From: Bimastos eiseni
Lineage: Eukaryota; Annelida; Clitellata; Crassiclitellata; Lumbricidae
DNA: 64,000 nt
Reading direction: 5' to 3'
NCBI GenBank assembly: GCA_959347315.1
Contig: OY365811.1
Span: forward strand, 42,536,195-42,600,194
Part shown: positions 49,346 through 62,419 of the stretch, in pieces
How the letters are laid out: each line of letters starts with the position of its first letter
Numbering within the stretch: position 1 is the stretch's first letter
Translations under genes and position numbers: made by a program
Notes under the pieces: model-generated
Databases searched by the model: none
What the model saw: the letters and a program-made list of their open reading frames with translations, nothing else
What the model was told of the DNA's origin: nothing

Positions 49346-49805
49346 GCGCGGTTTGACAAAGTTTCTGGGTACATGCGCTGACTCCTTTGTCCGCAGCGCA
49401 TACGCCTACCGAGCTAGGCGCGGATACGGCGCTGCATTGAGGGCCTTCATAGAAATGCTTTGCCCCACTCTCATTGTTCGACGCCGTGGCTCGCTGCTCT
49501 CTGCTGCACAAACGGAGTTACTTGTATTAGTTTAGCAACAACTACGGCTGTATCATTTGATACTGGTAATGCGTGGGATTTTAAAAATATTATTAGCTGT
49601 GCAATTTCGTCGAGAAAAATTTTGAATTTTTGTATTTCCGACCATTCGTGCTGAAGTCTCAATATTGAAAATAGGAACTGAAATAGAATCTGTTACGCGG
49701 CGAGATGTAAATTCAAGCTGTAACGGACACCAGTTCGCGAAGTGTTGTCAAGAGCGCTCAATGAAACACCAACGCACTTCTCCCATAGTAAAAGTTGCTT
49801 CTGCT

Positions 49806-50107
49806 CTGTCCGTCTCTCTCTATCTCTCTCTGTCTCTCTCTCTATCTTTCTTTCTGTCTCTGTCTCTGTCTGTCTGTCTCTCTATCTATCTCTCACTTTT
49901 CTGTATCTCTGTCTCTGTCTCTGACTCTGTCTTTGTCTCTTTCTCATACTGTCTCTCTTTCACTCACTCTCTCTCTCGCTCTATCTCACTCTCTCTCTGT
50001 CACTCTCTCTCTGTCTCTTAGCCTCTTTGTCTCTCTGTCACTCTATCTCTGTCTCTGTCTCTGTCTCTCTGTCTCTGTCTGTCTGTCTGTCTCTCTCTTT
50101 CTTTCTC
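49806..50107. repeat. CT/CTGT microsatellite
   Basis: About 300 bp of TCTC and TCTG units; the gene A counterpart (311-352) is only ~40 bp. Leu/Ser-rich frames are artefacts. Confidence 0.95.
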
Positions 50108-50533
50108 CTCGCCAGGTCTTTCACCTTTCTTCTTTGACAACAGTGAATTCTAATCTAGCGGATACAAAGGACTCGACTTATTATAACGGTGGTGTTAGCT
50201 GGTATCCCGCACTCAGCTGTAGCGAATTTGAATATTCACTTTACATTTAATATTTCCCACTGTTCACCTCTAGTTTCTACCATATCACTCTTACCGCTCA
50301 ATCTCAGTTAATTAAAATAGCGGAAGGTTGTCAATATTCAACTCTTTGTACCAAATTCGGGTTGTCGGTTAATTCTTCGTGGAGCAGGTGTACACATGTC
50401 AAACTAAATTGCTGTAGCCACCAAAATTGAATTTCATGACTTGGTAATGATTTCCGTGCTCTCTTTGCAGCAGCGACAGCTACTGATACATCATTGTGTT
50501 GTTAATTCATTTTGCAACCATTTCTATTTTCAG

Positions 50534-50638
50534 TTGATATTAAGACACGTGGACGCTACTTCTGCTGCTAATAATGGAGATGCTAAAGAAGAGTGGATTT
50601 GGAATCAATCTGATGCTCCTCGTATTTCTCCTTTCGTT
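50534..50638 (+). CDS. Gene E exon 2: 5' UTR end plus signal peptide
   Basis: Acceptor TTTTCAG ends at 50533; ATG 50574 gives 21 codons plus two bases ending LLVFLLS, with donor GTTAGT at 50639. It differs from gene A at two codons by amino acid and one silently. Confidence 0.68.
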
Positions 50639-50886
50639 GTTAGTGCCACCATCGCTCACTTAGTATAAAATGAGTTGTCTCTGGTCGAAGATTTAGTTGA
50701 GAGGCCATGTAGGCCTATGTGAATTAAAAAGATATACTTCCTACTAGAAATATTCTTAGTCGTAACAATTTCTAGAAGAGATTTCCAGAAACCTTTAGTC
50801 TAGCTTAAAAAAACATATTGAATCATTTGAAAATTCAAGCTTGAAAACTGGCCCTATGCCTTAACCCAAAATGAATAGCATCGAAG

Positions 50887-50917
<31 letters not shown>

Positions 50918-51570
50918 TTATATATATATATATATGTATATATATTGTCATAGAATCAAACTTGGATTGCAGGCAATCCAGAAGTTTATCGGCCCAAGAA
51001 AAATGATGATATACTGATTATACCTCGAATGTTTTCGATGACATCTTTTAAATTCAATTTCTGGCGACTTTTTATTTACCTGACATTGCCAGAATTTTTT
51101 CGACCTCTTTAGAATTTCAATAAATATTTCTAATTAGCTGGGGTACAAAGCGTTGCCTTGGTTAAGAAATATCGAGAATGGAAATGTTCTTGATCCCTGG
51201 ATATGCCTGTTTTTGTCTTTGCGAGGTTCTGTTGGTTTGCCAAGTGTAGTACCTCGGAACCAGTGAATACAGTAGTGAATCCTGGCGACTGAGAAGGAAA
51301 CTTTCCTTTTATGTGGACTCCTTGGGGAAGTAGTCCAGAGACAGGTTTTGTGCCCTGGCGAACAGGAATACGGGGGCGCGGGGCTCACGAATCCCTCGGG
51401 TGCGTGTCACGAGTGTTCCCCGAGCCAACGGTTAAGGTTTCGAGTCAATAGCTCCAAAACTGGGCAAATGCAGAGCCGGACAGATAGACAGACGCACAGA
51501 TTCTACTCTCTCTGTCTCTGTCTCTCTCTCTCTCTCTCTATCAGGAATCTATATCTCTCTAAATCTGGCA

Positions 51571-51616
<46 letters not shown>

Positions 51617-53578
51617 TGTACTTCGATGCTATTCATTTTGGGTTAAGGCATAGGGCCAGTTTTCAAGTTTGAATTTTCAAATGATTCAATATGTTAACTA
51701 TCTATGCATGTAAGATATGTCTATTATCGCCATTTAATTTTAAATCTGCTAATTAATTAGATATCAGAAATTTCCGTGTATTCGATTTCCAGATAAGCAA
51801 AAAATATATGCTAACATCATTGAATTTTGATAGAGATATTATAGAAATCTTCTGAAACTTGATAACTAAAATAATTACCATGGGTCAAAAAGCGATTACT
51901 CTGTTATTATAGCCAAGTTTTGATCTATAAGAGTGCTGCTTACCACCTTCACCACCATTCTCGTCACCATTTAGTTCAATTAAAGGAACTTCATTGATCA
52001 CGTGTTGAGTATTCAAAAGTGTGACGACATCATTATTGTAGTTTGATCTGTCATTTCAAAAAGAGTTTCACTGCTGCTAAGACTAAATAAATCTGAAGAT
52101 TCACACACTCATTAACGGAGTTCAAGGTGAGACCGTCGTAGATAGGCTAATTAGGAACAAAGATGATCTGCCAGCTTGGAGCGATTACGCTGTGATACTG
52201 GTACAATCTTTCAGTCTGACGTAAGACTTTAAGATAGAGGAAGCTGTGCCCATTTATGGAGACCACTGAGTGCCGAGCTGCAGTAGTTATGTAGCGTCAG
52301 AATAGGGCAATGTATTAGTGCTAAGGTAACTACGATCATCAAGTGTGCGCCATCGTCTCATAAAAGAACCACCCGGTCTCTCGAGAACAGACGGAAAACG
52401 ACCCGTCGGACTGACGTTGATTCCATGGCAACGTGGACATAGCCTCGTGTGTGATGCAACCGTAATCGATACCGTGGCGCCATCTTACCTTCACACGACG
52501 TCGGCAGAGGCAGGAGCAGCAGCGGAACTGGCAGCGGCAAGAAAGATCGCCAAATACAGTGAGCTCATCGCAAACCACCTAGTCGTCCCTGTGGCTTTCG
52601 AGGTTCTACGTCTTTTGATCTCCCGTCAGTTGATCCTCGTCAGTGGATCCTCGTCAGTTGATCCTCGTCAGTTGATCCTCGTCAGTTGATCCCCGTTAGT
52701 TGATCCCCTAGTCAATTGATCCCCTCGTCAATGGATCCTCTGTCTATTGAACCCAGCCCAATTGATACTACGCTCATGGTCCACTTGCGACCTTCTCCAT
52801 TTATTAGGCCTAAAAGAACGACGCTACAGATCACGACATTTAAAAATGATAAGAAATTACAAACGCGTTATCGAGAGTCATAATATGATTAATTTATGAG
52901 CATAAAGTCCTAAGCAAAAGGGTCTACGCATGGGATAAATGAGCCATTGCTCGGAGATATAACAGAATCTCCGACTGACCGTAAGCGTTTACAGCGCGGT
53001 TGTTGTCACGAGCATGAAGCAAGCGATATCGTTTCGTTGCCTGTTGTTCCATACCGACAACTCCGTGCAGAAATATATAGTCCGTCCTGGACGAGTGACA
53101 TGAACACTGGGCATTGCTTTGTCATTTTCCAAATCTGTGAAATCAATCGTTTGTTCACTAACGGTCTCTGCTACAAGTCTGTGACGCGCAGCCTGCCTGG
53201 AGATTCATTTAGGGCGAATAGGCAGCGGATCAATTTACGTGGGGAACAATTGACGTTGGGATCAATTGACGAAGATCAACTGACGGTGGTGGATCAACTG
53301 ACGGGGGATCAATTGACGCGATACCGGCTTTCGAAACCCTTGGCCCAATTAATAGCGGTGGCCTGGACTTCATTAAAGAGCTCGGTAGACGATTAATTCT
53401 CATTACCGGTGATCCCAAAGAGTCTTGCTATCTTCACCAGCGCCTCTCAATCACCATTCAACGCTTCAATGCCGTTGCCTTCGAAGGAGCTTTTATTCAG
53501 ACGGATCTTGACGAGGGAGCAGCTGTTCCAGAATAAGAATATTCTTCTTTATTGACTCGATTTTCTGACAAGTTCACA

Positions 53579-53629
<51 letters not shown>

Positions 53630-54790
53630 TAACAATAACAATAGCAACAATAATAGCAATAATAAACAATATTAGCAATAATAACAATATCAATAATAAT
53701 ACTTATATACTAATAATAATGCTGATATACTAATAATAAAACTAATAATAATACTAATAATACTTCTAATAATACTAATAATTATAATATTAATACTAAT
53801 ATTAATACTAATATTAATACTAATAATGCTAATACTACTACTACTAATAATACTAATAATACTAATAATGCTAATACTAATATTACTAATACTAATATTA
53901 ATACTAATAATACTAACTAATAATACTAACTAATGATACTAACTAATATTAATAACAATACCAATAATGCTAATAGTAATAATACTAACTAATAATACTA
54001 ACCAATAATACTAACCAATAATACTAACTAATAATACTAACTAATAATACTAACTAATGATACTAACTAATAATACTAAGTAATACTAATAATAAAATTA
54101 ACTAATACTGATATACTAAAAATAAAACTAATAATAATACTAATAATACAAATAATACTTCTAATAATACTAATAATTATAATATTAATACTAATATTAA
54201 TACAAGTAATGCTAATACTACTACTAATAATAATACTAATAATACTAATAATGCTAATACTAATAATACTAATACTAATAATAATACTAATAATGCTAGC
54301 CAATAATTCTATCTAATAATACTAACTAATAATACTAACCAATAATACTAACCAATAATACTAACTAATAATACTAATTAATAATACTAACTAATGATAC
54401 TAACTAATATTAATAATACTAACTAATAATACTAATAATACTAACTAATAATACTAATACTACTACTAATAATAATAATAGTAATAACAACTTGAAGACG
54501 GAATTAATAATATAAGAGCAAAATGCAATCGGTTCAAGTGTGCGCTAACGTCTTGTTTAAGATCTTTGAATAGAGTTAGTTCAGGAAGTTCTTAGCCTGC
54601 AATTGTTGCAGTAGAGATTCACCTATCCCAACCGTAGTGATCATCGTAGGCCTACATGTAGCGCAATAAGTCGACTTTGTCACTGAGTTATCGCAGCAGT
54701 AAGTGCAGTACAAGAGAGATATTTTAGTCTACATTAATCTTGATGAATTACATGCCATCTAACAAAGAACCGTTTTATTTTATGTTACAG
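50639..54790 (+). other. Gene E second intron
   Basis: Carries the same insertions as gene A: foldback element (50812-51695), iteron element (~52611-53320, with extra GTCAGTTGATCCTC units), and the AAT/ACT tract (53581-54488). The conserved block is at 54575-54620 and the acceptor TTACAG at 54785-54790. The shared insertions predate the duplication. Confidence 0.75.
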
Positions 54791-55255
54791 CGCCAGTGCC
54801 GCAGGGGTGGACGATCAAGTGTCTTATAAGGCAGTGAGTATGAACGAGTTGTGGAAAAACCTGACTAAAGAGATCGACAATGCTAAACATAACCATCACT
54901 ACTTCTCATTGGAGCAGCTATGGCGTATGGATCAACAGCATTAGCGTCACTGTGCAATCGTCAAAGTTCCGTACCTGTAGGGAAACCGCCAAATGGATGC
55001 AGCAGTAGTACTCATCACGCCGACAGGAAAATCAGTGGTTTACGACTCGATACAGTTTTATATTCCCAAGAAATCTTTGATGAGATTGACGTCTGTCGCA
55101 TTGAGAACGAACTCATCCAACAAAATCTGGGTCGTTCAAAATATTGTCTCAATAACATTAAAGGACACAAGCGCTGCTGCATTCAATCTGATATTATGAT
55201 AGGAATCGTGTACTTGCGCATATACAGACAATACCCAAAAACAAAACAGCCCTAA
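54791..55255 (+). pseudogene. Gene E exon 3: frameshifted copy of the mature domain
   Basis: It matches gene A throughout, but one A is missing after base 54905 inside the codons for the FYIG motif. In the spliced frame this leads to a stop ~15 codons later, upstream of the first cysteine. Downstream of the deletion the original frame is open to TAA at 55253-55255 and keeps CNRQ, HHAD, CRIE, CC and GIVYLRIY. Either the gene died recently or this is a sequencing or assembly error. Apart from the deletion the copy differs from gene A by many amino-acid changes and few silent ones. Confidence 0.7.
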
Positions 55256-56064
55256 ACAGCCGCCAAAACTGTAAATACTGTTGAAAGACGAATGGAACAA
55301 CGATACTTGATCGTTTTGGAACCAAAACGCTAATAACCTTTTTGTTGTCAGTCGCCATACATTGTGAACAACAATTCGGACATCAATTTCTAATATAATT
55401 TTCTACAAATTCACTAGTAATTATTACGTATTATTCCGAAAACATTGAAATTAAGAGATGAAAATATAATGTCTTCTGATTTACAAGAATTGATTATCCT
55501 CACGAGTCAGTGTTTCTTGTTATGTTGGCCTAATGCTGGAATTACGTCATGAACACTACTGGGAATTCGATTTAACGATATCAATATCTCATCAGAATAA
55601 GTAGCACATGTCGAGAGTAACATATTATAAAGTGACGAAATTTCCAGAATAACTTCTATCCTCCACTTTGTACTGTTTGCAGCATATATATATATATATA
55701 TATATATTGTTAAGATACTACTTTGACGAACGCATGACTCTAGGGAATTTCATACGAACAAAGCGTGAATGTTCCGAAAAGTCACAACATGTGCGTGATG
55801 AGAAACGGAGAAACGAACAGAAACAGCGATAAAAGCAACTCGGTTGGCCTCATTCGGCTCGAAACAAAGAGCTAAAGGTTGACTTTAAGTACGGCATTAG
55901 CCCAACGTCTTAAATGTACAACTTGAGACTTTGATAGGTCTTACTTAACTAAGATGACACAGCAATGGGCTGCAACTCAGCAGTCCACCAGACACGAGAA
56001 TTCTGTCCAAAGTTCTATGGCGCTCCTAACACCGTCTACTTATACCCAAGCGAACACGTATCCC
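55256..56064. other. Gene E 3' flank
   Basis: Colinear with 5338-6145, with a (TA)n run at ~55685-55708. No gene. Confidence 0.6.
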
Positions 56065-56981
56065 CACTAGAGGTCTGCGGGTAGCGTGCTTTGGCTACCC
56101 GACCCGTACCCGTAACCCAGGACCGTTACCCGTACCCGTACCCGACCCGTACTCAAAATTTCTACCCGACCCGACCCGTACCCACGGGTACACCCGTACC
56201 CGTGACCTCATCAGCATGCCTTCTCAAAGTCTTGCTGAATACCAGGCTAATAGGGTCACAGCTAACTAAGCAATATTTGCTGTAGTAGTAGTAGCAGCAG
56301 CAACAACAATAGAAGCAGTAGTGACAGCAGTCGTGGGGGTAGCGACCACGGCAGAAGTAGAAGAAAAAGGAAGAAGAAAAGAGGAGTAGGACGGAAGCTA
56401 GAAGAGGGGTAGGTGGAGGAGAGGAGGGAAAGCATAGGCAGCAGAAGGGGCAGGAGCATAAGGAGAAGCAGGAGTAAGAAGAGGAGATCGGAGGCAGGAG
56501 ACGTAGAAAGAGGTGTAGGAAGAGGAGAATGAGGAAAAGGAAGAAGAGGTAGAAGAAAGTGCGGAACTGGACGAGGAGAGGAAGAAGAGAAGGAGGAGGA
56601 GTTGGAAAAGAAGGAGGAGGAGAAAAGAGGAGAGGGAGCATGCGGGCAGAAGTAGAAGGAAAAACTGTAGGATGAAGGAGAGGAGAAGATTAGGAGGAGG
56701 AAGAGTAAGAAGAAGGAGAAGAATAGGCCACAATCAGGAGCAAGAAGGGAAACGAAAAAGCAGGTTAGATGTGGCAGCAGAAGAGCTATCAATAGGGGAA
56801 AGAAGAGGAGTATGGTAGCAGAAGAAGGATGGAAGGGGAAGAGGAGGATTGAGAGGCGGATGAAAATAAAAATGAGGATGACAGAATCATGAGAAAGGTA
56901 CGGGTCTGGTACGGGTAAACCCGCGGGTCGGGTATACTAGCAGCCGGGTCGCGTTTTGGGTACACCCATATACCTCTAGTG
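56065..56981. mobile_element. hAT-like element, duplicate of 6146-7085
   Basis: Same CACTAGAGGT/ACCTCTAGTG ends and ACCCG iterons. Its poly-purine core has lost and gained several blocks relative to the first copy. Confidence 0.55.
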
Positions 56982-57159
56982 CACAATATAGCGTGTGTAT
57001 GTATGTATGCATGTATGTATCTATGCATGACTGTACGTATGTAATACGTATGCAAGTATGTATATGAATTTGGATGTGCCTGCCATCAATTCCTTTTATC
57101 TCTGCAACCTATATTCTTTCACCAAGTCGGTGTTTGATGGGATTTGTGTTGTGGCCAAG

Positions 57160-57216
57160 CGTAGCGGGGTCATTGACGCCTAGCGGGGTCATTGAAATCT
57201 AGCGGGGTCATTGCCA
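57160..57216. repeat. Three tandem TAGCGGGGTCATTG units
   Basis: The gene A-side counterpart (near 7298) has a single unit, so this is a local triplication after the segmental duplication. Confidence 0.8.
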
Positions 57217-57559
57217 GTGACCTGAGATCCGAAACCTTGCCACTAAGGAATTTGAAATCAGATCATATGCCGTGTTTGAGTATCTGTCTCATTCTCCAAA
57301 CGTATGACCTAAATAATATTACCATCTTAATCTGCTTGGTATTTTAATATGGCACAAACGTATTCTGCTTGAAAATGGGATCAGCCCACTTGATTTCGTA
57401 TTTACAGAAGTATTTGACTAATGCTCTACCTAGAGCTGCTGCCTTTCCCAAGAAATGTTTTGTATGCGATTGTTATATAACTGTCTTTAAAATTGATGCT
57501 ATCAGCATTAGTTGTACCGCTTGTGAGCTATTGTGCGTAACAGAAGCGCAAGAGGTGGA

Positions 57560-58350
57560 CGACGAAGGGCGGTTGATGAGGACAAGAAAATGAAGGATGA
57601 TGAAGGAAAAGGAGGAGGAGGAGGAGAAGTAAGATGGAGAGGAAAGGCCGGAGGAAGTGCTGGAGGAATAGCAGGAGGAGGAGGATGAAAGGCCGACGAT
57701 GAGGAGGAAATGGACGAGGAGGAAGAGAAGGAGCAAGATAGAGAGGAAAGGCTGGAGGAATGGCAGGAGGAATGGCAGGAGGAATGGCGGGAGGAGGACA
57801 ATGAATGGCGGTTGATGAAGAGTAGGAAATGGAGGAAGAGGAAACGGAGGATGATTAAGGTGGAGAGAAAGGGTAATAGAAGCGCAATGCTTGCTTGAAA
57901 GGCTTGAGAAAGGTCAGAAGGAGGTAGACAATGTTGGGCGGTTGACGAGAAGGAGGAAATGGAGGAAATAGAGGAGAAGGAGGAAGAGGAAGTGGATGAG
58001 GAGGAGTGAGATGAAGAGGAAGAGAAAGAGCAAGAGGAGGAGTGTGAGGAAGATGAGGGGAGGCTGATGAGGAATAGGAAGTGGAGTTTGAAGAAGAGGA
58101 CGAGTACGATCAGGAGGAAAAGCAGGAGGAGCAGAAGAAGAAGGATAAAGGGGAAGCTGACGATGATGATGAAATAAAGGGCAGGAAGAGAAGCAGGAGT
58201 GAGATGAAGAGGAAGAGCAGGAGGAGGAAGAAAAAGAGACGGAGGAGGAGCAGGAGAAAGATGAAGGGGAGTCCTATGGTGATGAGGAAATAGAGGTGGA
58301 AGAGGAGGAGTGAGATGAATAGTATGAGCAGAAGGAGAAGCAGGAGGAGG
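57560..58350. repeat. Poly-purine tract, duplicate of 7641-8650
   Basis: Shorter than its partner through loss of repeat units; frames in it are artefacts. A CGGGTA iteron cluster follows at 58468-58635. Confidence 0.9.
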
Positions 58351-59500
58351 AAGTGCAAGAGCGGATCAAGTGTGAGTACGTATGCGTGTATTTATATATA
58401 TGCATATTATATATTAATGTATGTGTAGGAGGATATGTATTCATGGTGACATTATAATCCCAAAACTTGACTTCGGCACGGGTAAAAGCGGGTATACCCG
58501 TACCCGTAATCACTCTACCCGTACCCGACCCGACCCGTGAAATACGTACCCGTACCCTACCCGCACCCGCGGGTACGGGTCGGGTACGGGTATACCCGTG
58601 AATCGGGTCCTCACCTAGACGCACCCGTGCCCATCCCAGTACTAGGCCCACGTCCGACAGGTGCTTACGGTAGACTTTATTATATACGAGCGTCCAGCAC
58701 GACCTTTAGCCAACAACGCGCGTGCTATAAATAATATAGGTAGCTTAATTTATTCTAGATCTAAGACACCACGCACGTACGAAGGACGCATTCACTGTCT
58801 TCTTATATTATATATATATAATAATGTTATAATATGTATATATATATATATACCATATCTCAAAATAAACTGTGCAAAATTGTTTCTGTCAGAACTTTGT
58901 CAAATTTCCACCAATTACAAATAACGTTCGGTAGGTAGAATCTAGCTACCAAAAGTTATATATAATCGGCCATTTTTCCATCTATCTGGTAGATGGAAAA
59001 ATGGCTGAATTTTTGCCATTAATAGATTTTCCACCACACCTGACTCATATCACCGCACTAACTTGTTAAACACAGATTAAATTTATTTTTATATAACGCT
59101 TAACTTCTATTACTTGCAACATTAGCTGACGACTGAATTAGCACACAGTAAAGTAAAACATGGTTTACTTAGCAGAGTTTTTAATTGTTATGACAGATCT
59201 GCTTAAGAGTGTTAGAATTGGTGCTCGAAATGTGCCTTGCTTACGCGACACAAGCGCTTAGACGCCAAATTATCCGCGCGCCAAATTGTCTGACGCCGAA
59301 TTGTCCGTCGCTGAATTGTCCCGGCGCCCAATTGTCCGGGAAACAAACTGATGAACGGGATCTTCTTGAGATGAATAGACAGGAAGTCATTTGGTCTGGC
59401 TTTATATTAATATGAGCAAAGAAAATCCGGTGATTAAACTTTTGGTAAATGGCCATGATAAGGTTATTTACACAAACACATTACATTTGGAAAAAATATA

Positions 59501-60452
59501 CAGGGTGGCCCAAAAAGTGAGGACATCTGGTAGCAAAGTGTAATTTAATATAAATGAATAAATATCACGTTTTGTAATTTAATGTTTTCTGCCAAGCAGT
59601 AATTACGTCAATTAGAAAACATGTTCAATTTGTCCTCTGCTTCTCAACGACTTTTTGTCAGCGTTGGCGCTATTCGTGTATGCTTCTGTCAATGAAGCCG
59701 TGTCCTGGATTTCTCTATTCCTCGATTATTGCCAACTTGAGTTGCTCAACTGTGAAAAATTTCGTCTGTAAACCAAATTCTTCACACACTTCTGTCATTA
59801 GGAAATCATTCAAGTAGTTGTTGACTGCACTGCAAACGTTTCAATATGCAATTTTCGCTGAGCATCTGCCCGATCACACGCCTGTAAGTTTTAAGTTGTA
59901 GGCTAAATCCAGTTTGACAATACGTTTCACCGACGACCGTGGTATGCCCGTTTCTCTTTCAATTTTCCGCGGATTTTTGTTACTGTAGGTAGCAGCTTCC
60001 TGACTGCATATCATATTATTCACCCACTCAGTGTTCTGTCGTGTTCGAGCAGAATTTGGACGATTACTTCCGGGGTTAGGTTTTGTTATACGTACGTCGT
60101 TGTCAATTTTCTAAATAACGTGATTGACACTCCAGGTGTTTTTGGAAACTCATTTTTCAATCACCTAGCACCCCATTGTTTCTCAATTCGCAAATTTTTT
60201 ATCAGAATACGGTCCTTTGCTGTGATTTTTGTCATTCTGGTTAAAATATTTTTAAAAACGGAGAAGTTGACGATTGGCAAATTATAAATCAAAGACGGTG
60301 GCCTGAAATTGTCGTAAGAATGTGGCATACCGCTAAATAGGTAAGTAACTAAATCAGTAAACTATTTAAGCTATTTTGAATATAGTTTTAAAAATTTTGG
60401 ACTAATTATATTACATTGTACGAGATATTCTCTCATTTTTTGGGCCACCCTG
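59501..60452 (-). mobile_element. Tc1/mariner-type element 1, duplicate copy
   Basis: Near-identical to 9791-10742, including the disabling stops and the missing catalytic centre, so it was copied with the segment rather than transposed. Confidence 0.8.
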
Positions 60453-62380
60453 CGTATATAATTGGACTTAATTCACTCGAAAGTATAGGATACTTCATAT
60501 GCTGGATAGCAACTGATGGCAGGGCAGGAGGGAATTAAAACGCTCAAATAACAATCTAATAATGAAGTCACACTGGGTGAAATCATTAGCCCCGAGAACG
60601 GACCTATTGTGGGCACTTAGATCCGGTGCTTCAAAGACCTTATAGGAAGGAGAAGATTCCCTAGAATGTGGTCAGGAGTAGAGAGTTGAAAAGAGAGACA
60701 TCGGCTCGCTCACAGAGATCTTCAAAGGATATTTGTTCGGAGAAGAGCAACCCATGTCGCACCAGCATTAATGAAACCATACCATGCTGGAGACACATTT
60801 TGGTCGCAGATTTTATTAATCGGGGCAGTGAAAATCCGGTGATTAATACTTCAGAAAATGACAAAGATGAGGTTAATTAAACAAACGTCTGGGGAAGAGA
60901 AAACTGCATGTTTCTCTATGACCCATCTTTTACTTTCAGGCATGTCATTCTAGTTGCAGCTTAGGTTTGGTACATTCTCTATAGATCACATCTGTCTCAA
61001 GCATGAGAAGCTTTGTTGATTGAGTACGACAGGTTTGGAACTTTCATTTGTTACAGGTCTACAACAGAAGACGATCTTGGTTCTGCAAAGTTGATTTTCA
61101 GAGTTTGAGTTTCCCGTCTTCCGGTAGGAACTTGAACGTGTTCTAGAATTTTTATTTGATATTGGCTTCACAATTCCCACAGCCACTCATGCTGGTTTTC
61201 TTACGTGAACATCTCAATCAGCACTTTTGACACGACGACAATTTGTATGCACAAGTGGGCACCAAGGTATCCAATTGTACAGGCATACCTGGAATAACCT
61301 TCCTCCATCGCTAAGAGATAAACCAATTACCTTATTCAGCTTATCTCTTATCGGCTTCTCACTCTTTAAAGGCGTTTCTTTTCCCCCGCGACTACCGTCC
61401 TGAGAGCGCCTCTGAATAGTTACACTGTGAGGGGCTCTGTGTAAATCTATAGATTCAATCCACACTTTACCATCTAGAAGGCAATCTTCTACGAATTAAC
61501 CTATTGATGTTATGTCTAATTTTAGATAATTCTCAACATGGCAGCAGCTTATTTTGACCAATGGAGAAGAAGATCATGGATCTGACAATTTGCGACGGTT
61601 ACATCGAGTTTGACGATACATCGAAAGCAATTGGAAAAATTGAGCATGTGATCGAGGGCATCATCGAACGGCGGTTCACAATGCGGAGAAGTTTCGTGGG
61701 CCTGGAAACTGGTTTGAAGTAAATGAAGATAATAAGATTGTGATTAATTATGACGCGTTCTGGGAGAGTGTTTGTCTGGTACAGGATAAGGTTCTCTGCA
61801 AACCTGCTGCATGTTCACCAAAACGAAATATTGCGAGCAATAGCCTCAAGGTAGAACACTAGAACACGGTGAAGACATTCTACCAGCTGATAGAGAAAAC
61901 TACAGACGGCACATTGACGATGTCTGCAGTGCACATAATCCACCGTTGACAGTTCAGTGGCCAGTTGGTTGGTAATCCTGTCTCCTCATAGGGCTTACAG
62001 TGACATGATTATTGTCCACACACAGATTGCTGCTCTCGGAATCAGGAACATTCGATCCGCTTACTGATAATTATGGTGCAGCAATCGTTATCGGGTTTTC
62101 TAGTATTGTTTTGCTTATTTGACCTACAGCAAAATATTTTCACTATTTATGTTATTTATTGTCTTTTATTTAAGTTAATTTGCTGCCTATATATTGGACA
62201 TAAATTTCCTTTCGATGTTATAGTTTTTGTGTTGTATACATAGTTGCTTCGTGCAATAAGCTTTTGATCACAACGGAATCTGTCTAATATTGCTACGATG
62301 ATTCGATTGAAACTAACCCAATAAAATGCGCTTCTCAGAACATGGACTTGTCGTTGTGTCATTTAAATCTATATTGAGTA

Positions 62381-62419
<39 letters not shown>

